A stretch of 64,000 nucleotides of DNA from Pseudomonas sp. Fl4BN1 (GTDB lineage: Bacteria; Pseudomonadota; Gammaproteobacteria; Pseudomonadales; Pseudomonadaceae), in the NCBI RefSeq assembly GCF_009908285.1, contig NZ_JAAARM010000010.1, positions 1 to 64,000 of the forward strand, read 5' to 3'. Each line of letters opens with the position of its first letter. The first letter of the stretch is position 1. Positions 1 through 8,197 of this stretch are shown here, in pieces. The notes below the pieces were generated by a model, which was not told the origin of the DNA, made no database searches, and was given only the letters and a program-made list of their open reading frames with translations. Made by a program: the position numbers and the translations under genes.

Positions 1-1412
1 CCACTACTTCGCCTCGCTTGGAAACTTTGGATGTGCTCAGCATCGGCATGAGCCTGGATGTATTTCGGCAGGGGCAGACCTGGCAGGCTTTGCAAGAGCA
101 GAGTGCGAAGCAAACGGAGTCACTGCACGTAGGCAGTATCTTGCCCATGGATCCAAAGAAGTACCCGGTGACTGCCGATGACAAGAATATGGCCTACGAC
201 AAACGGGAAACGGATGCATTGGAGCTGGGGCTAAGGGATTTTCTGGAAAAATGGCCGATTCCTACCGTCACTGTGGTTCGAGGTTGGAACCCTAAAACAC
301 CGAACCTTCGCTTCTCGCCTGAAAGAACTCAGCGCAGTTTGTCTGTCATGGTCAATAACATGCGAACACCTGCTGGGCTGCATTGGCATCGTATTCGTAA
401 CTTACAGGACGGCATTGTCTGCAACGACACTCCCGAGGGGGTGATGGAGTCGCTGTTCCAGATATTCGAGCGTAGCCCCGATCTTCCTGCGTTGTTGGTA
501 TATGTAAATGAGGGCATTAGCATGGCTGGCGCTCTATCGAGCAGAGATGTTTCCTTGAAGTCACTTGGGGCTGTTTCGGGCCCACGGCAACCTGACAAAT
601 TAACTGATGCGATGGTCGCCCTGGTCATCGGCCGCCCCGAGCGCGTCGAATGGCTGCGTTACTACGCACCCTTCACCAAGATCAACAAGAACAAGATCGA
701 TCCCGAGTTCACCGGCTGGGGTTGGCGTAAACCGGCCGTGGAGTTCCAACCTTCAGAGTTCATCCCCCAGCCCTGGACCGAACGCGCCCTTGAGCAATGG
801 GACGCTTTACCGGTGCTGGCCCAGATCCACCGCCCGGTCACCGTTTCCCTGCAACGCCCGGACAACGGCGAACGTCTCAAGCGCGAAGCCCTGAGTGCGC
901 AACTGGCCGCAGGTTGGAAAAAAGCCATCGACGGGATTACCCCAGCACCGGCCCGGTTGTTCTACGACGGCGGTTTGAACAGCGTGCCACTGGCCGAACT
1001 GATGCCTGCGCTCACCATTGCCCATAGCGCCCTGGACCTGCTGGACTCCCGTGAAAGCTACGACCTGACCCAGCGCCTGGGCGATACCGGCGCAGCCTCG
1101 CCCTTCGTCGGCATTGCCTTGGCCACCATGGCCAGTTACCAGAACGCCGACACCAGCGTGGTGATGCCCCTGCGTCGCAAGGACCAGGCAACGATCATTG
1201 CGGTCACCTCACCGACACCGGGAAAAAAACCGCTCGACAACAGGTTCGGCGTCAACCTGATGCCACAAACCGCCAGCACTGACACTAAGCAACCCGCGCC
1301 CGCAAGCAAACCGGCAGCCCCTTCATTGGCGAAATTTGAGAACGACGATTACGCAATCGAAGAGTTCGTGGCCAGCCTGAAACCCAAGGGCGACTGGATG
1401 GATGATTTGTAA
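1..1412 (+). CDS. DUF2875 / Tla3-like type VI lipase adaptor, copy 1 (5' end outside window)
   Basis: The reading frame is open from base 3 and continues off the left edge, so the N-terminus is missing; the first in-window start (TTG at 18) is internal, because the downstream paralogue has the same residues preceded by a signal-peptide region. The protein has the DUF2875 pattern I associate with Tla3, which delivers the Tle3 phospholipase to a VgrG spike: 'DPKKYP', 'DKRETDALELGL', 'VVRGWNP', 'GLHWHR' and the late block 'LDLLDSRESYDLTQRLGD'. The C-terminus carries a Pro/Ala-rich linker and an acidic tail ending WMDDL. It lies directly upstream of a second copy and of a PAAR gene, which supports a type VI role. 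Whether it works as an adaptor, and for which effector, is inference; no VgrG or lipase gene is in view. Confidence 0.68.
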   Translation, partial: TTSPRLETLDVLSIGMSLDVFRQGQTWQALQEQSAKQTESLHVGSILPMDPKKYPVTADDKNMAYDKRETDALELGLRDFLEKWPIPTVTVVRGWNPKTPNLRFSPERTQRSLSVMVNNMRTPAGLHWHRIRNLQDGIVCNDTPEGVMESLFQIFERSPDLPALLVYVNEGISMAGALSSRDVSLKSLGAVSGPRQPDKLTDAMVALVIGRPERVEWLRYYAPFTKINKNKIDPEFTGWGWRKPAVEFQPSEFIPQPWTERALEQWDALPVLAQIHRPVTVSLQRPDNGERLKREALSAQLAAGWKKAIDGITPAPARLFYDGGLNSVPLAELMPALTIAHSALDLLDSRESYDLTQRLGDTGAASPFVGIALATMASYQNADTSVVMPLRRKDQATIIAVTSPTPGKKPLDNRFGVNLMPQTASTDTKQPAPASKPAAPSLAKFENDDYAIEEFVASLKPKGDWMDDL

Positions 1413-1437
1413 GCCTTGGCCCCAGCACGCCAACACC

Positions 1438-1457
1438 CGGACGGCAAATGCCGTCCG
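1438..1457 (+). terminator. Short perfect hairpin between the two Tla3-like genes
   Basis: CGGACGGCA and TGCCGTCCG form a perfect 9-bp inverted repeat around a two-base centre, 25 bases after the stop of copy 1. There is no T-run after it, so it may be an attenuator, an mRNA-stabilising hairpin or a weak terminator rather than a classical intrinsic terminator. Confidence 0.35.
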
Positions 1458-1485
1458 CCCAGGACAAACGGAAAAACGGACAGAC

Positions 1486-1539
1486 ATGGCCATGGATAGC
1501 ATTCGATTCGGCGACTCCACCACTCAAGGCAGAACGGTG
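1486..1539 (+). pseudogene. Fossil 5' end of a PAAR gene fused to copy 2
   Basis: ATGGCCATGGATAGC begins a stretch encoding MDSIRFGDSTTQGRTV, which matches the N-terminus of the intact PAAR protein starting at 3153 (MDIVRLGDSTSHGGTV) at 10 of 16 positions. The match then stops, and the frame runs without interruption into the start of Tla3-like copy 2. The simplest reading is that a Tla3-PAAR unit duplicated and the inner PAAR gene was deleted down to its first codons. If translation starts at 1486 or 1492 instead of 1540, copy 2 would carry an extra leader of 16-18 residues ahead of its signal peptide. Confidence 0.6.
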
Positions 1540-2991
1540 ATGCGTTCGGTATTCACCTGTTTGTCCATGGCTGGTTTGCTGTTGAGCAGTGGCGTGACTC
1601 TGGCCACAGAAGATCCGCTCACGCCTATTCGCTGCTTTGCCAGCCAGGCAACGCCTGTAGCTGCTTATGCTCTTGGCAAGAAGACTTCTGATATGTCAGC
1701 TGATACCCGCTACCGAGCTCCGACCACTTCGCCTCGATTGGAAACCCTGGATGTGCTCAGCATCGGCATGAGCCTGGATGTATTTCGGCAGGGGCAGACC
1801 TGGCAGGCTTTGCAAGAGCAGAGTGTGAAGCAAACGGAGTCACTGCATGTCGGAAGTATCCTGCCCATGGACCCGAAGAAGTATCCTCAGACCGCTGATG
1901 ACAAGGACATGGCCTATGACAAGCGGGAAACAGATGCATTGGAGCTGGGGCTAAGGGACTTTCTAGAGAAATGGCCGATTCCTACCGTCACTGTGGTTCG
2001 AGGTTGGAACCCTAAAACACCGAACCTTCGCTTCTCGCCTGAAAGAACTCAGCGCAGTTTGTCTGTCATGGTCAATAACATGCGAACACCTGCAGGACTT
2101 CATTGGCACCGGATTCGTAATCTGCAAGACGGAATAGTCTGTAATGACACTCCCGAGGATGTATTGGAGTCCCTATTTCAAGTATTTGAGCGCAACCCTG
2201 ATCTCCCTGCACTTTTGGTGTACACCAATGAAGGGATCAATATGGCTGGGGCATTATTGAGCAAGGATATTTCCTTGAAATCACTCGGCGCAGGATCTGG
2301 ACCACGTAAATCAGGAGAACTCACCGACTCAATGGTCGCCCTGGTCATCGGCCGCCCCGAGCGCGTCGAATGGCTGCGCTACTACGCACCCTTCACCAAG
2401 GTCAACAAGAACAAGATCGATCCCGAGTTCACCGGCTGGGGTTGGCGTAAACCTGCCGTGGAGTTCCAACCTTCCGAGTTCATCCCCCAGCCCTGGACCG
2501 AACGCGCCTTCGAACAATGGGACGCTTTACCGGTGCTGGCCCAGATCCATCGCCCGGTCACCGTTTCCCTGCAACGCCCGGACAACGGCGAGCGTCTCAA
2601 GCGCGAAGCTCTGAGTGCGCAACTGGCCGCAGGTTGGAAAAAAGCCATCGACGGGATTGCCCCAGCACCGGCCCGGTTGTTCTACGACGGCGGTTTGAAC
2701 AGCGTGCCACTGGCCGAACTGATGCCGGCCCTCACCATTGCCCATAGCGCCCTGGACCTGCTGGACTCCCGTGAAAGCTACGACCTGACCCAGCGCTTGG
2801 GCGATACCGGAGCTGCCTCACCCTTCGTCGGCATTGCCTTGGCCACCATGGCCAGTTACCAGAACGCCGACACCAGCGTGGTGATGCCCATGCGTCGCAA
2901 GGACCAGGCAACGATCATTGCGGTTACCTCTCCGACGCCGGGTAAAAAGCCTGTCGGTAATAATCCTTTCCGGGTGACGCTGATGCCGTAA
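1540..2991 (+). CDS. DUF2875 / Tla3-like type VI lipase adaptor, copy 2
   Basis: 483 residues from ATG 1540; GTG at 1537 is also possible. The start was chosen because MRSVFTCLSMAGLLLSSGVTLA is a clear signal peptide, ending near residue 22. From about residue 67 the protein is nearly identical to copy 1; the least similar part lies between the 'NDTPE' and 'TDSMVALVIGRPERVEW' blocks. It ends at 'LMP' where copy 1 continues for about 50 more residues: the CAA codon of copy 1 is TAA here. Remains of the lost tail are readable downstream in another frame (3006-3134). It may therefore be a functional shortened version or an early pseudogene. The PAAR gene follows 161 bases later. The adaptor role is inferred from the family. 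Confidence 0.66.
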   Translation: MRSVFTCLSMAGLLLSSGVTLATEDPLTPIRCFASQATPVAAYALGKKTSDMSADTRYRAPTTSPRLETLDVLSIGMSLDVFRQGQTWQALQEQSVKQTESLHVGSILPMDPKKYPQTADDKDMAYDKRETDALELGLRDFLEKWPIPTVTVVRGWNPKTPNLRFSPERTQRSLSVMVNNMRTPAGLHWHRIRNLQDGIVCNDTPEDVLESLFQVFERNPDLPALLVYTNEGINMAGALLSKDISLKSLGAGSGPRKSGELTDSMVALVIGRPERVEWLRYYAPFTKVNKNKIDPEFTGWGWRKPAVEFQPSEFIPQPWTERAFEQWDALPVLAQIHRPVTVSLQRPDNGERLKREALSAQLAAGWKKAIDGIAPAPARLFYDGGLNSVPLAELMPALTIAHSALDLLDSRESYDLTQRLGDTGAASPFVGIALATMASYQNADTSVVMPMRRKDQATIIAVTSPTPGKKPVGNNPFRVTLMP

Positions 2992-3005
2992 ACCCTCGGC
3001 AGTAG

Positions 3006-3134
3006 CAGTTGCAACTCAGTAAAACCAGCTCTGTGCTTACTGCCGCATCGCAGATGCCGTTCATGGAGGACCACACGCTGGAAGCGTTTCAGGTTGAGCT
3101 GCAACTGAAACAGAATTGGCTGGATGATTTGTAA
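3006..3134 (+). pseudogene. Detached C-terminal tail of Tla3-like copy 2
   Basis: Read in the frame of base 3006, this stretch encodes 'QLSKTSSVLTAASQ...' and ends '...KQNWLDDL' stop, which parallels the tail of copy 1 ('ASKPAAPSLAK...' ending 'KGDWMDDL' stop). It is out of frame with copy 2 and separated from it by the TAA at 2989-2991. The tail was thus cut off by a nonsense change plus at least one indel. It also contains a short start-to-stop frame from ATG 3054 (26 codons), which I do not consider a gene. Confidence 0.5.
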
Positions 3135-3152
3135 GTGTGCAAAGGAGAGGTT

Positions 3153-3413
3153 ATGGACATCGTTCGACTTGGCGACAGTACCAGCCACGGCGGCACGGTC
3201 ATTGAAGCATTCAACCAGACCGACTTGAACGGCAAGCCCATGGCGGGAGTAGGGCACAAGGTCGTGTGCCCCTTGTGCAAGGGCGTGTTTGCTATTTCAG
3301 AGGGCAGTGCCCTGTTGGATGTAGGCGGTATTGCGGTGGCGCTTGATGGGATGAAAACCGCCTGTGGCGCCAGCCTGATCGCCAGTGGTCCCAAAGGCAG
3401 CGCGGCAAGTTAG
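3153..3413 (+). CDS. PAAR-domain protein (type VI secretion spike tip)
   Basis: 86 residues. ATG 3153 is chosen over GTG 3135 because a strong ribosome-binding site (AAAGGAGAGG, 3141-3150) sits just before it. The small Gly/His/Cys-rich fold is typical of PAAR tips: 'RLGDSTSHGGTV' at 5-16, 'GVGHKVVCPLCKG' near 31-43 and 'ALDGMKTACGASLIAS' near the end, with the spaced His and Cys residues expected to bind one metal ion at the point of the VgrG cone. It has no C-terminal toxin extension, so it would act as a bare sharpening tip or as an adaptor for a separate effector. It follows the two Tla3-like genes in the same direction. Confidence 0.85.
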   Translation: MDIVRLGDSTSHGGTVIEAFNQTDLNGKPMAGVGHKVVCPLCKGVFAISEGSALLDVGGIAVALDGMKTACGASLIASGPKGSAAS

Positions 3414-3477
3414 TCAGGTGAAGGATGCTTCGCGTCACCCATCAACAACTGAACGACGAGCGAGGCCAAGGGGGCTG

Positions 3478-4058
3478 ATGAACAGGTTTCATCGCGCCAT
3501 GCTTGCCTGGCTCTGTCTGTACCTGGCTGTTCTGGCTCAGGCTGCTCCGCCTCAGTTCACCGACTGTGGTGATTTTTACTGATCGTTAGGAGGCGATTTG
3601 TTCGTTGGCCCTAAGGCCCGAGCGGGAGCCCCATCCGACCGGCTTGCCAGTGGATTATCTGCTGCCTGACGGCAAGTCATCCGTTGCTCGCTATCTCTTG
3701 CACTGCGCGAACCCGGGTGATCCGTTTTTGTTCGAGTCGGTGCGCCAGCACGGTGTCAATGTGCTACGGGAGGCAATCTATCAGCAGGTGATTTTCCGGC
3801 GGAGTACTGAAGCATGAAGAGTCGGATGTTCATCCGATCTCCAGCACCCTCCTGGAGTTCTGCGAAATAGAGGAGGGCGGTGTGCGGCAAGTCGAGGATC
3901 CGGCGCTGTGCCTGGCTCGAATAAATGCTCAGGATTGCCAGTCTCGCCCCCGAGTGGATTGGCCGACCATGCAGGTTGCTGGCCAGGCAAACCTACTGTC
4001 GATGAGTAAGGACCGGGCCGGGAGTATGGGGTGGCGAGCGCAGTCGGCATTTGAATAA
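3478..4058 (+). pseudogene. Decayed secreted-protein gene, split over three frames
   Basis: Three consecutive coding-looking pieces lie in three frames. 3478-3582 encodes 34 residues starting with a signal peptide (MNRFHRAMLAWLCLYLAVLAQA). 3590-3817 encodes 'GLPVDYLLPDGKSSVARYLLHC' and ends '...FRRSTEA'. 3792-4058 encodes '...VLKHEESDVHPISSTLLEF' and ends 'WRAQSAFE'. Joined, they would give a periplasmic protein of about 190 residues with several Cys. Its position directly after a PAAR gene is where a type VI immunity or accessory protein would sit, but I recognise no family. An alternative is three unrelated small frames. The lower GC than the following operon fits an exchanged or degrading cassette. 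Confidence 0.45.
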
Positions 4059-4164
4059 TCTCGGGAATAATGCTGTGATTGCGCCCGTGACGCCCCCGAG
4101 TTACTGGTCTAATCCGGCAAGCAAGGCCGGCGAGCAGTCCTGCCTTTTTCAGAGATACGCCGAA

Positions 4165-5253
4165 ATGGATAGCCAAGAAACGACAACCCGGATGTCGCTG
4201 TCGCCGCACCGCGATGACAGGCTCAAGTGCCTGGAGAGGATTGCCGCCAATACTGCGCTGGTGCTGGAGACCAACAATCTGCGCGGCGGCAGTGATGCCG
4301 TGGCGGCTTTGAACAGCCTCGAACGGCTGATCGCCCGGTTGGCCCGCCAGAGTGTGCCAGCACCAGCCTTTGCCCAGTGGGTCATTACCCACGACGGCCT
4401 CGACCTGCAGGCGCGCCAGGCGCTGTGTACGTTGGCCGGGCGGGCGCTGGACTTCGTCGAAATCGATGCGCGCACCGGCTACTACGATGCCAAGAATGTC
4501 GGCTTCGACTGTGTCGACCAGGCGCGCTGCGAGTATGTGGTTTTCGCCGATGCCGATTGCATCCCCTGTGCCCAGTGGCTGGAGCAATTGCTCGCGCCGT
4601 TCGCCCAAGCCGATGCCCCGGTGGCGGTCGCTGGGCGTACCAGTTATGCGCCAAGCGTCACCGGCAGTGCCCTGACCGCCATCGACTTCATGTATTTCCC
4701 CAGCCCGTTGCGCCACGGCGCCACGCGTAACTTTTATGCCAACAACGTGGCTTTTCGCTGTGACACGTTCGAGCAGTACCGCTATGAGCCGCTCGATGGC
4801 GTTTACCGCGCCCATTGCCAGGTCATGGGCCTGCGTCTGCAAGCCGCCGGCGTGGCGGTTGCCTATGCACCGGGCGCGCATACCGAGCATCGCCTGCCCG
4901 ACAGCCATGGCGAAGTGGTCAAGCTGCGCTGGCTCCGCGGCGGCGACAGTGTCGACCTGACGCCTTACCTGGTTCGCGCCTATATGCCGGGCTGGCTGCA
5001 ATGGCTCGGGCGCAGCGGGCCACTCGGGCCGTTGTGCGTGATGGTCGGGCGACTGGGCTACAGCCTGCGCGCCCTCAACCATCAAGACTTGCCGCCGCTG
5101 CGCGGACTGCGGCGCCTTGGGGCGACGGCCATCGTCATCGGCATGTCGTTGCTCGATACTGCCGGCGCGGTGGTTCGTGGCTGCGGCCTATCCGTCGGTC
5201 GCAGCAGCGCCCGGCACAGTGAAGCTCTGTCCTATCACCGCAACCTGGATTGA
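4165..5253 (+). CDS. Family 2 (GT-A) glycosyltransferase
   Basis: 362 residues from ATG 4165; the frame is open further upstream (to TTG 4051), but that part overlaps the decayed gene and has no family character. The N-terminal half has GT-A features: a nucleotide-sugar-binding half with the metal-binding D-x-D in 'VVFADADCIP' and the acceptor-side block 'FYANNVAFRCDTFEQY'. A hydrophobic C-terminal stretch ('LGATAIVIGMSLLD') may hold the enzyme at the membrane. It opens a same-strand run of six genes with a second glycosyltransferase, a PAP2 protein and a desaturase. It would transfer a sugar to a lipid or lipid-linked acceptor; donor and acceptor cannot be told from sequence. Confidence 0.78.
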   Translation: MDSQETTTRMSLSPHRDDRLKCLERIAANTALVLETNNLRGGSDAVAALNSLERLIARLARQSVPAPAFAQWVITHDGLDLQARQALCTLAGRALDFVEIDARTGYYDAKNVGFDCVDQARCEYVVFADADCIPCAQWLEQLLAPFAQADAPVAVAGRTSYAPSVTGSALTAIDFMYFPSPLRHGATRNFYANNVAFRCDTFEQYRYEPLDGVYRAHCQVMGLRLQAAGVAVAYAPGAHTEHRLPDSHGEVVKLRWLRGGDSVDLTPYLVRAYMPGWLQWLGRSGPLGPLCVMVGRLGYSLRALNHQDLPPLRGLRRLGATAIVIGMSLLDTAGAVVRGCGLSVGRSSARHSEALSYHRNLD

Positions 5254-5306
5254 TCCGTGTCGCGCCGCATCGTCGCACGCCAGTTGCGTGCCTACAGGAA
5301 GTTCCC

Positions 5307-6341
5307 ATGAAAACATCTTCGTTCGCCTCGTTCGGTTACTCCATGGCGTGCCTGGCGTTGCTGGCCCTGAGTGGCCAGGCCAGCGCCGCGGCCGCCGAGT
5401 TCAGCGGCCGCGGGGTGTATCACTTCGCCTCGACCAGTGGTTGCGCTGAAGCGCTCACCCGCAGTGCCGACAGTAACTGCAACCGCATCGCCCTGGACGT
5501 GGCGGATGCTTCGGCCAGTGTCGATCCGCAAGCCCACGCCATCGTGATTGGCAGCGACGCCAACCACGGCAGCAAGACCGTGATCGGCGACGTGCTGCTA
5601 CACGGCAGTGGCATCGCCGCCGATGGCCAGCGTGTGCCTCTGAGCTTGCAGGTGCTGCTGCGGCGTTCGGGCAAAGAGTGGAAGTCCGATACCTATGTGC
5701 ACGCACCCGTGCGTGGCAAGTTCAGTGACATTGTCCTTGACCCTTATCAGATCAGTGTTCGCGAAGGCCACGGCGAGCGCGTGCTGTTCAGCGCCGAGCA
5801 GGCGCGCAAGGTCTTGGCGCAGCCGTCCATGGCTGCACGGGTGGCCAGCTATTTCGTCGTGGTCCGCCCCAGCGATGAGCAGAACCCTAGCGCCGATGAC
5901 ATCACCATCGCCCTGGGCGTTGGCCGGGTGTCGAAGGCGTTGATGCGCGCCAGCTTCACCTCGGCACAAGCGGACAATACCGAGTTGGATCAACTGCTGG
6001 CCAAGGGCACCTGGAACCTCGATCTGCAGGCCCTGAGCAGTCAGATCCCGGTGTGGGTGGTGCAGCGCCAACTGTTTGTGTTTGGCCTTGAGCACAGCCC
6101 GCTGCTGCAGGACGTGCGCCAGCGCGGTTTGAACAAGCACGACAGCCTGGAGTTGGGTGCGGTCAACGGTAAGGGTTACCTGCGTTACAACGGTCGTGAA
6201 GAGGCCTTTGCCACGGCTCCGGCCGCCGGCTCTGCGTTCATGCGCGACAGCTTCATCGGCCTGATCCTGGCCTGGCACCGTAGCTCACAGGCGGCACCGG
6301 CCTCCGTTGTGACCGACTCTACCCAGCAGCCGCGGCAATGA
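5307..6341 (+). CDS. Secreted protein of unknown family
   Basis: 344 residues. ATG 5307 is chosen because an 'ACAGGAAG' ribosome-binding site precedes it and a signal peptide follows directly (MKTSSFASFGYSMACLALLALSG... with an Ala-rich cleavage site near residue 28). The mature part is mainly beta-prone, with 'FSGRGVYHFAS' at its start and paired Cys near the N-terminus (in 'TSGCAEAL' and 'DSNCNRIALD'), possibly a disulfide. I recognise no domain. The stop overlaps the start of the next gene (ATGA at 6338-6341), so the two are probably translationally coupled and the protein likely serves the same pathway in the periplasm or outer membrane. Confidence 0.75.
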   Translation: MKTSSFASFGYSMACLALLALSGQASAAAAEFSGRGVYHFASTSGCAEALTRSADSNCNRIALDVADASASVDPQAHAIVIGSDANHGSKTVIGDVLLHGSGIAADGQRVPLSLQVLLRRSGKEWKSDTYVHAPVRGKFSDIVLDPYQISVREGHGERVLFSAEQARKVLAQPSMAARVASYFVVVRPSDEQNPSADDITIALGVGRVSKALMRASFTSAQADNTELDQLLAKGTWNLDLQALSSQIPVWVVQRQLFVFGLEHSPLLQDVRQRGLNKHDSLELGAVNGKGYLRYNGREEAFATAPAAGSAFMRDSFIGLILAWHRSSQAAPASVVTDSTQQPRQ

Positions 6342-7072
6342 GTGTGAGCGAGCACCACGCGAGCGCGGTGGATTTCAGTTGCCTGAGCATGCCCAAGGCC
6401 CAGGGCCTGGGTGCCGTGCAAGCGCGCCTGGTGGACCGCATCAAGCGCGCCGCGCTGCAGCGCCTGCACCGCAGTCCGCGCGGCGAGCGGTTGTTATTGC
6501 GCATGTACCTGGCGGGCGAAGACGCCACCGAGCGCGCGTTGCTGGAGCAGTTGCTGCCGCAGTCGCCGTCCTGGCTCGAACGCCAGGTTGAACAGCACCT
6601 GGCCGATGAGCGTCGGCACGTGGCGATGTTTGCCGAGGCCTTGCAGCTCCTGGGCGATGATGGCGCAATCCGCCTGCAGCCGGACTGGCTCAGCCGGCGC
6701 AAGATCCTGCGTTGGCAACGCCTGGCACGTCGCTACGCGGCGCATTTCGAGCACGGCCTGCTGGTGCCGGCCTACGCGACGGGGCTGTGTGCCGAGCAGA
6801 TGGCCGAGCGGGTATTGAGCCGCCACTGTGCGGTCATCGGCGCCGGGCATGGGCTGTATCCGTTGTTGTCACGGGTGCTGAACGATGAGAAAGCCCACGT
6901 CCGCCTGTGCGAGAACACCCTGCGGCGCATCGTGGCGCCGCATGAAACGGTGCACCTGGCCCCGTTGCTCAAGGACATTCGCCGCGTCGATGCGAGTTTT
7001 GGCGTGACCGGTGCACTGGCGATGTACCTCGCCGGCTGGGTGTTTGGCGGCCTGGGTGGCACTGCCCGATGA
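6338..7072 (+). CDS. Ferritin-like diiron-type protein
   Basis: 244 residues, almost all helical. Two E-x-x-H motifs sit about 93 residues apart: E91-R-R-H94 in 'LADERRHVAMFAEAL' and E184-K-A-H187 in 'LNDEKAHVRLCENTL'. Together with upstream glutamates (E61/E65 and E153/E157) this gives the E...ExxH...E...ExxH pattern of a four-helix diiron site. Such proteins can be oxygenases, desaturases or oxidases acting on lipids, or iron-storage relatives; the size and lack of ferritin pore or ferroxidase signatures favour an enzyme. It overlaps both neighbours by four bases (ATGA on each side), so it is embedded in the operon. The substrate is unknown; a lipid intermediate is inferred from the neighbours. 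Confidence 0.72.
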   Translation: MSVSEHHASAVDFSCLSMPKAQGLGAVQARLVDRIKRAALQRLHRSPRGERLLLRMYLAGEDATERALLEQLLPQSPSWLERQVEQHLADERRHVAMFAEALQLLGDDGAIRLQPDWLSRRKILRWQRLARRYAAHFEHGLLVPAYATGLCAEQMAERVLSRHCAVIGAGHGLYPLLSRVLNDEKAHVRLCENTLRRIVAPHETVHLAPLLKDIRRVDASFGVTGALAMYLAGWVFGGLGGTAR

Positions 7073-8160
7073 GTTCACGGATTCTCTACCTGGCCACGGC
7101 CGATGCGCGTGGCCACTTGATGCGCGCGCAACTGCTGGTGCATGCACTGCGTGAGGCCGGGGCACAGGTCGAGGTACTGACCACCTCGGAGCAGGGACAG
7201 CGTTTTCTCCAGCCCTTCGGCATTGAGGCCGAGTTGCTCTCGCCGCACTATGCGGTGCAGTTCGACAGCGAGCAGAACATGTTGCGCAAGGCCACCAATC
7301 GGAATGTCGCGCATTACCTGTTTCGCCCAAGCCGGATGCTGCGGGACATCCTGCGCCTGGGGCGCCGACTGCGCAGCGCCGACCTGGTGATCAATGACTC
7401 CTTCCACCCGGCGTTGCTGTACATGGGCATGCTGCCCGGTTGGCGGCGCAAGGTCGTGCATGTGTACGGGGCGAGCCTCAAGGTCGCGCTGCTGAACAAT
7501 TTTGATGGCATGTGGCCGCGCCAGTTCGGGCGGCTGTTCGGCTGGATCGTCGGCCGCCAGATAGGCGCGGCGCGTGCCTGCATCGAGCATGATTTCGCCT
7601 ATGAGGTCGATGATGCCAACGCCCCGGCCTTGTATCGCCTGCCCACCCCGGTGGCCTTGGCCTCCACGTTGCCGGCAGCCGCCGATGGCGCTGCGGTGTA
7701 CCTCAACCCGCATTTCAGTGAGCCCAGCCTGGCCGCTGCCTTGAGCGCCGGCCTGACGGATGCCGGCCTGGCCGCGCATTTGGTGGGGGAGGGCTACGCC
7801 GGGCGCAGTGGCTGGCTTGCGGTTGATCCGCTCTGGGCCAGTCGCGCGGCGCAGGCGCAACTGCTGGTGTCGGCACCGGGCATGGCTGCACTGTCGATCG
7901 CCCAGGTCTATCGGCGACCGATCATCCTGGTCCTCAGCGATCAGCCCGAACAGGCCAGCAATGCCGCGCGCGCCGCCCAGTTGCAGCTGTTGCACCGGGT
8001 GGTGACCTGGCGCGGCGACGCCGCTGATTTTCGCCGTCAGGTGGCCCAGGCGGCGATGCAGTTGAGCGCAGTTGCCGCGCCTGAGCCCACCGGCGCGCCG
8101 GGCAGGGCGTGCGCCCAGGCGCGGATCGACGCCTGGGTCAGCCGCTTGCTCAGCCTGTGA
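7069..8160 (+). CDS. GT-B fold glycosyltransferase, MurG / UDP-GT-like
   Basis: 363 residues. The N-terminal domain begins with a Rossmann strand followed by 'GHLMRAQLLVHALREAG', the typical start of MurG/UGT-type enzymes (small Gly/His loop, then helix). The C-terminal donor domain has 'SAPGMAALSIAQVYRRPIIL' and 'SDQPEQASNA' near residue 270-305, the Gly-rich loop and nucleotide-sugar contact region of this superfamily. It starts inside the stop of the ferritin-like gene (ATGA). This is the second glycosyltransferase of the operon, probably cytoplasmic and membrane-associated. Donor and acceptor sugars are not predictable. Confidence 0.75.
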   Translation: MSSRILYLATADARGHLMRAQLLVHALREAGAQVEVLTTSEQGQRFLQPFGIEAELLSPHYAVQFDSEQNMLRKATNRNVAHYLFRPSRMLRDILRLGRRLRSADLVINDSFHPALLYMGMLPGWRRKVVHVYGASLKVALLNNFDGMWPRQFGRLFGWIVGRQIGAARACIEHDFAYEVDDANAPALYRLPTPVALASTLPAAADGAAVYLNPHFSEPSLAAALSAGLTDAGLAAHLVGEGYAGRSGWLAVDPLWASRAAQAQLLVSAPGMAALSIAQVYRRPIILVLSDQPEQASNAARAAQLQLLHRVVTWRGDAADFRRQVAQAAMQLSAVAAPEPTGAPGRACAQARIDAWVSRLLSL

Positions 8161-8197
8161 GTGCGCCGACATTCATCCACCCGACAAGCGAGCCGCC

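Noticed and set aside
3781..5085. 434-codon minus-strand frame opposite the GT2 gene
   Set aside because: Opposite strand has D-x-D and GT2 blocks and belongs to a coupled operon; the antisense frame has no family and no start signals.
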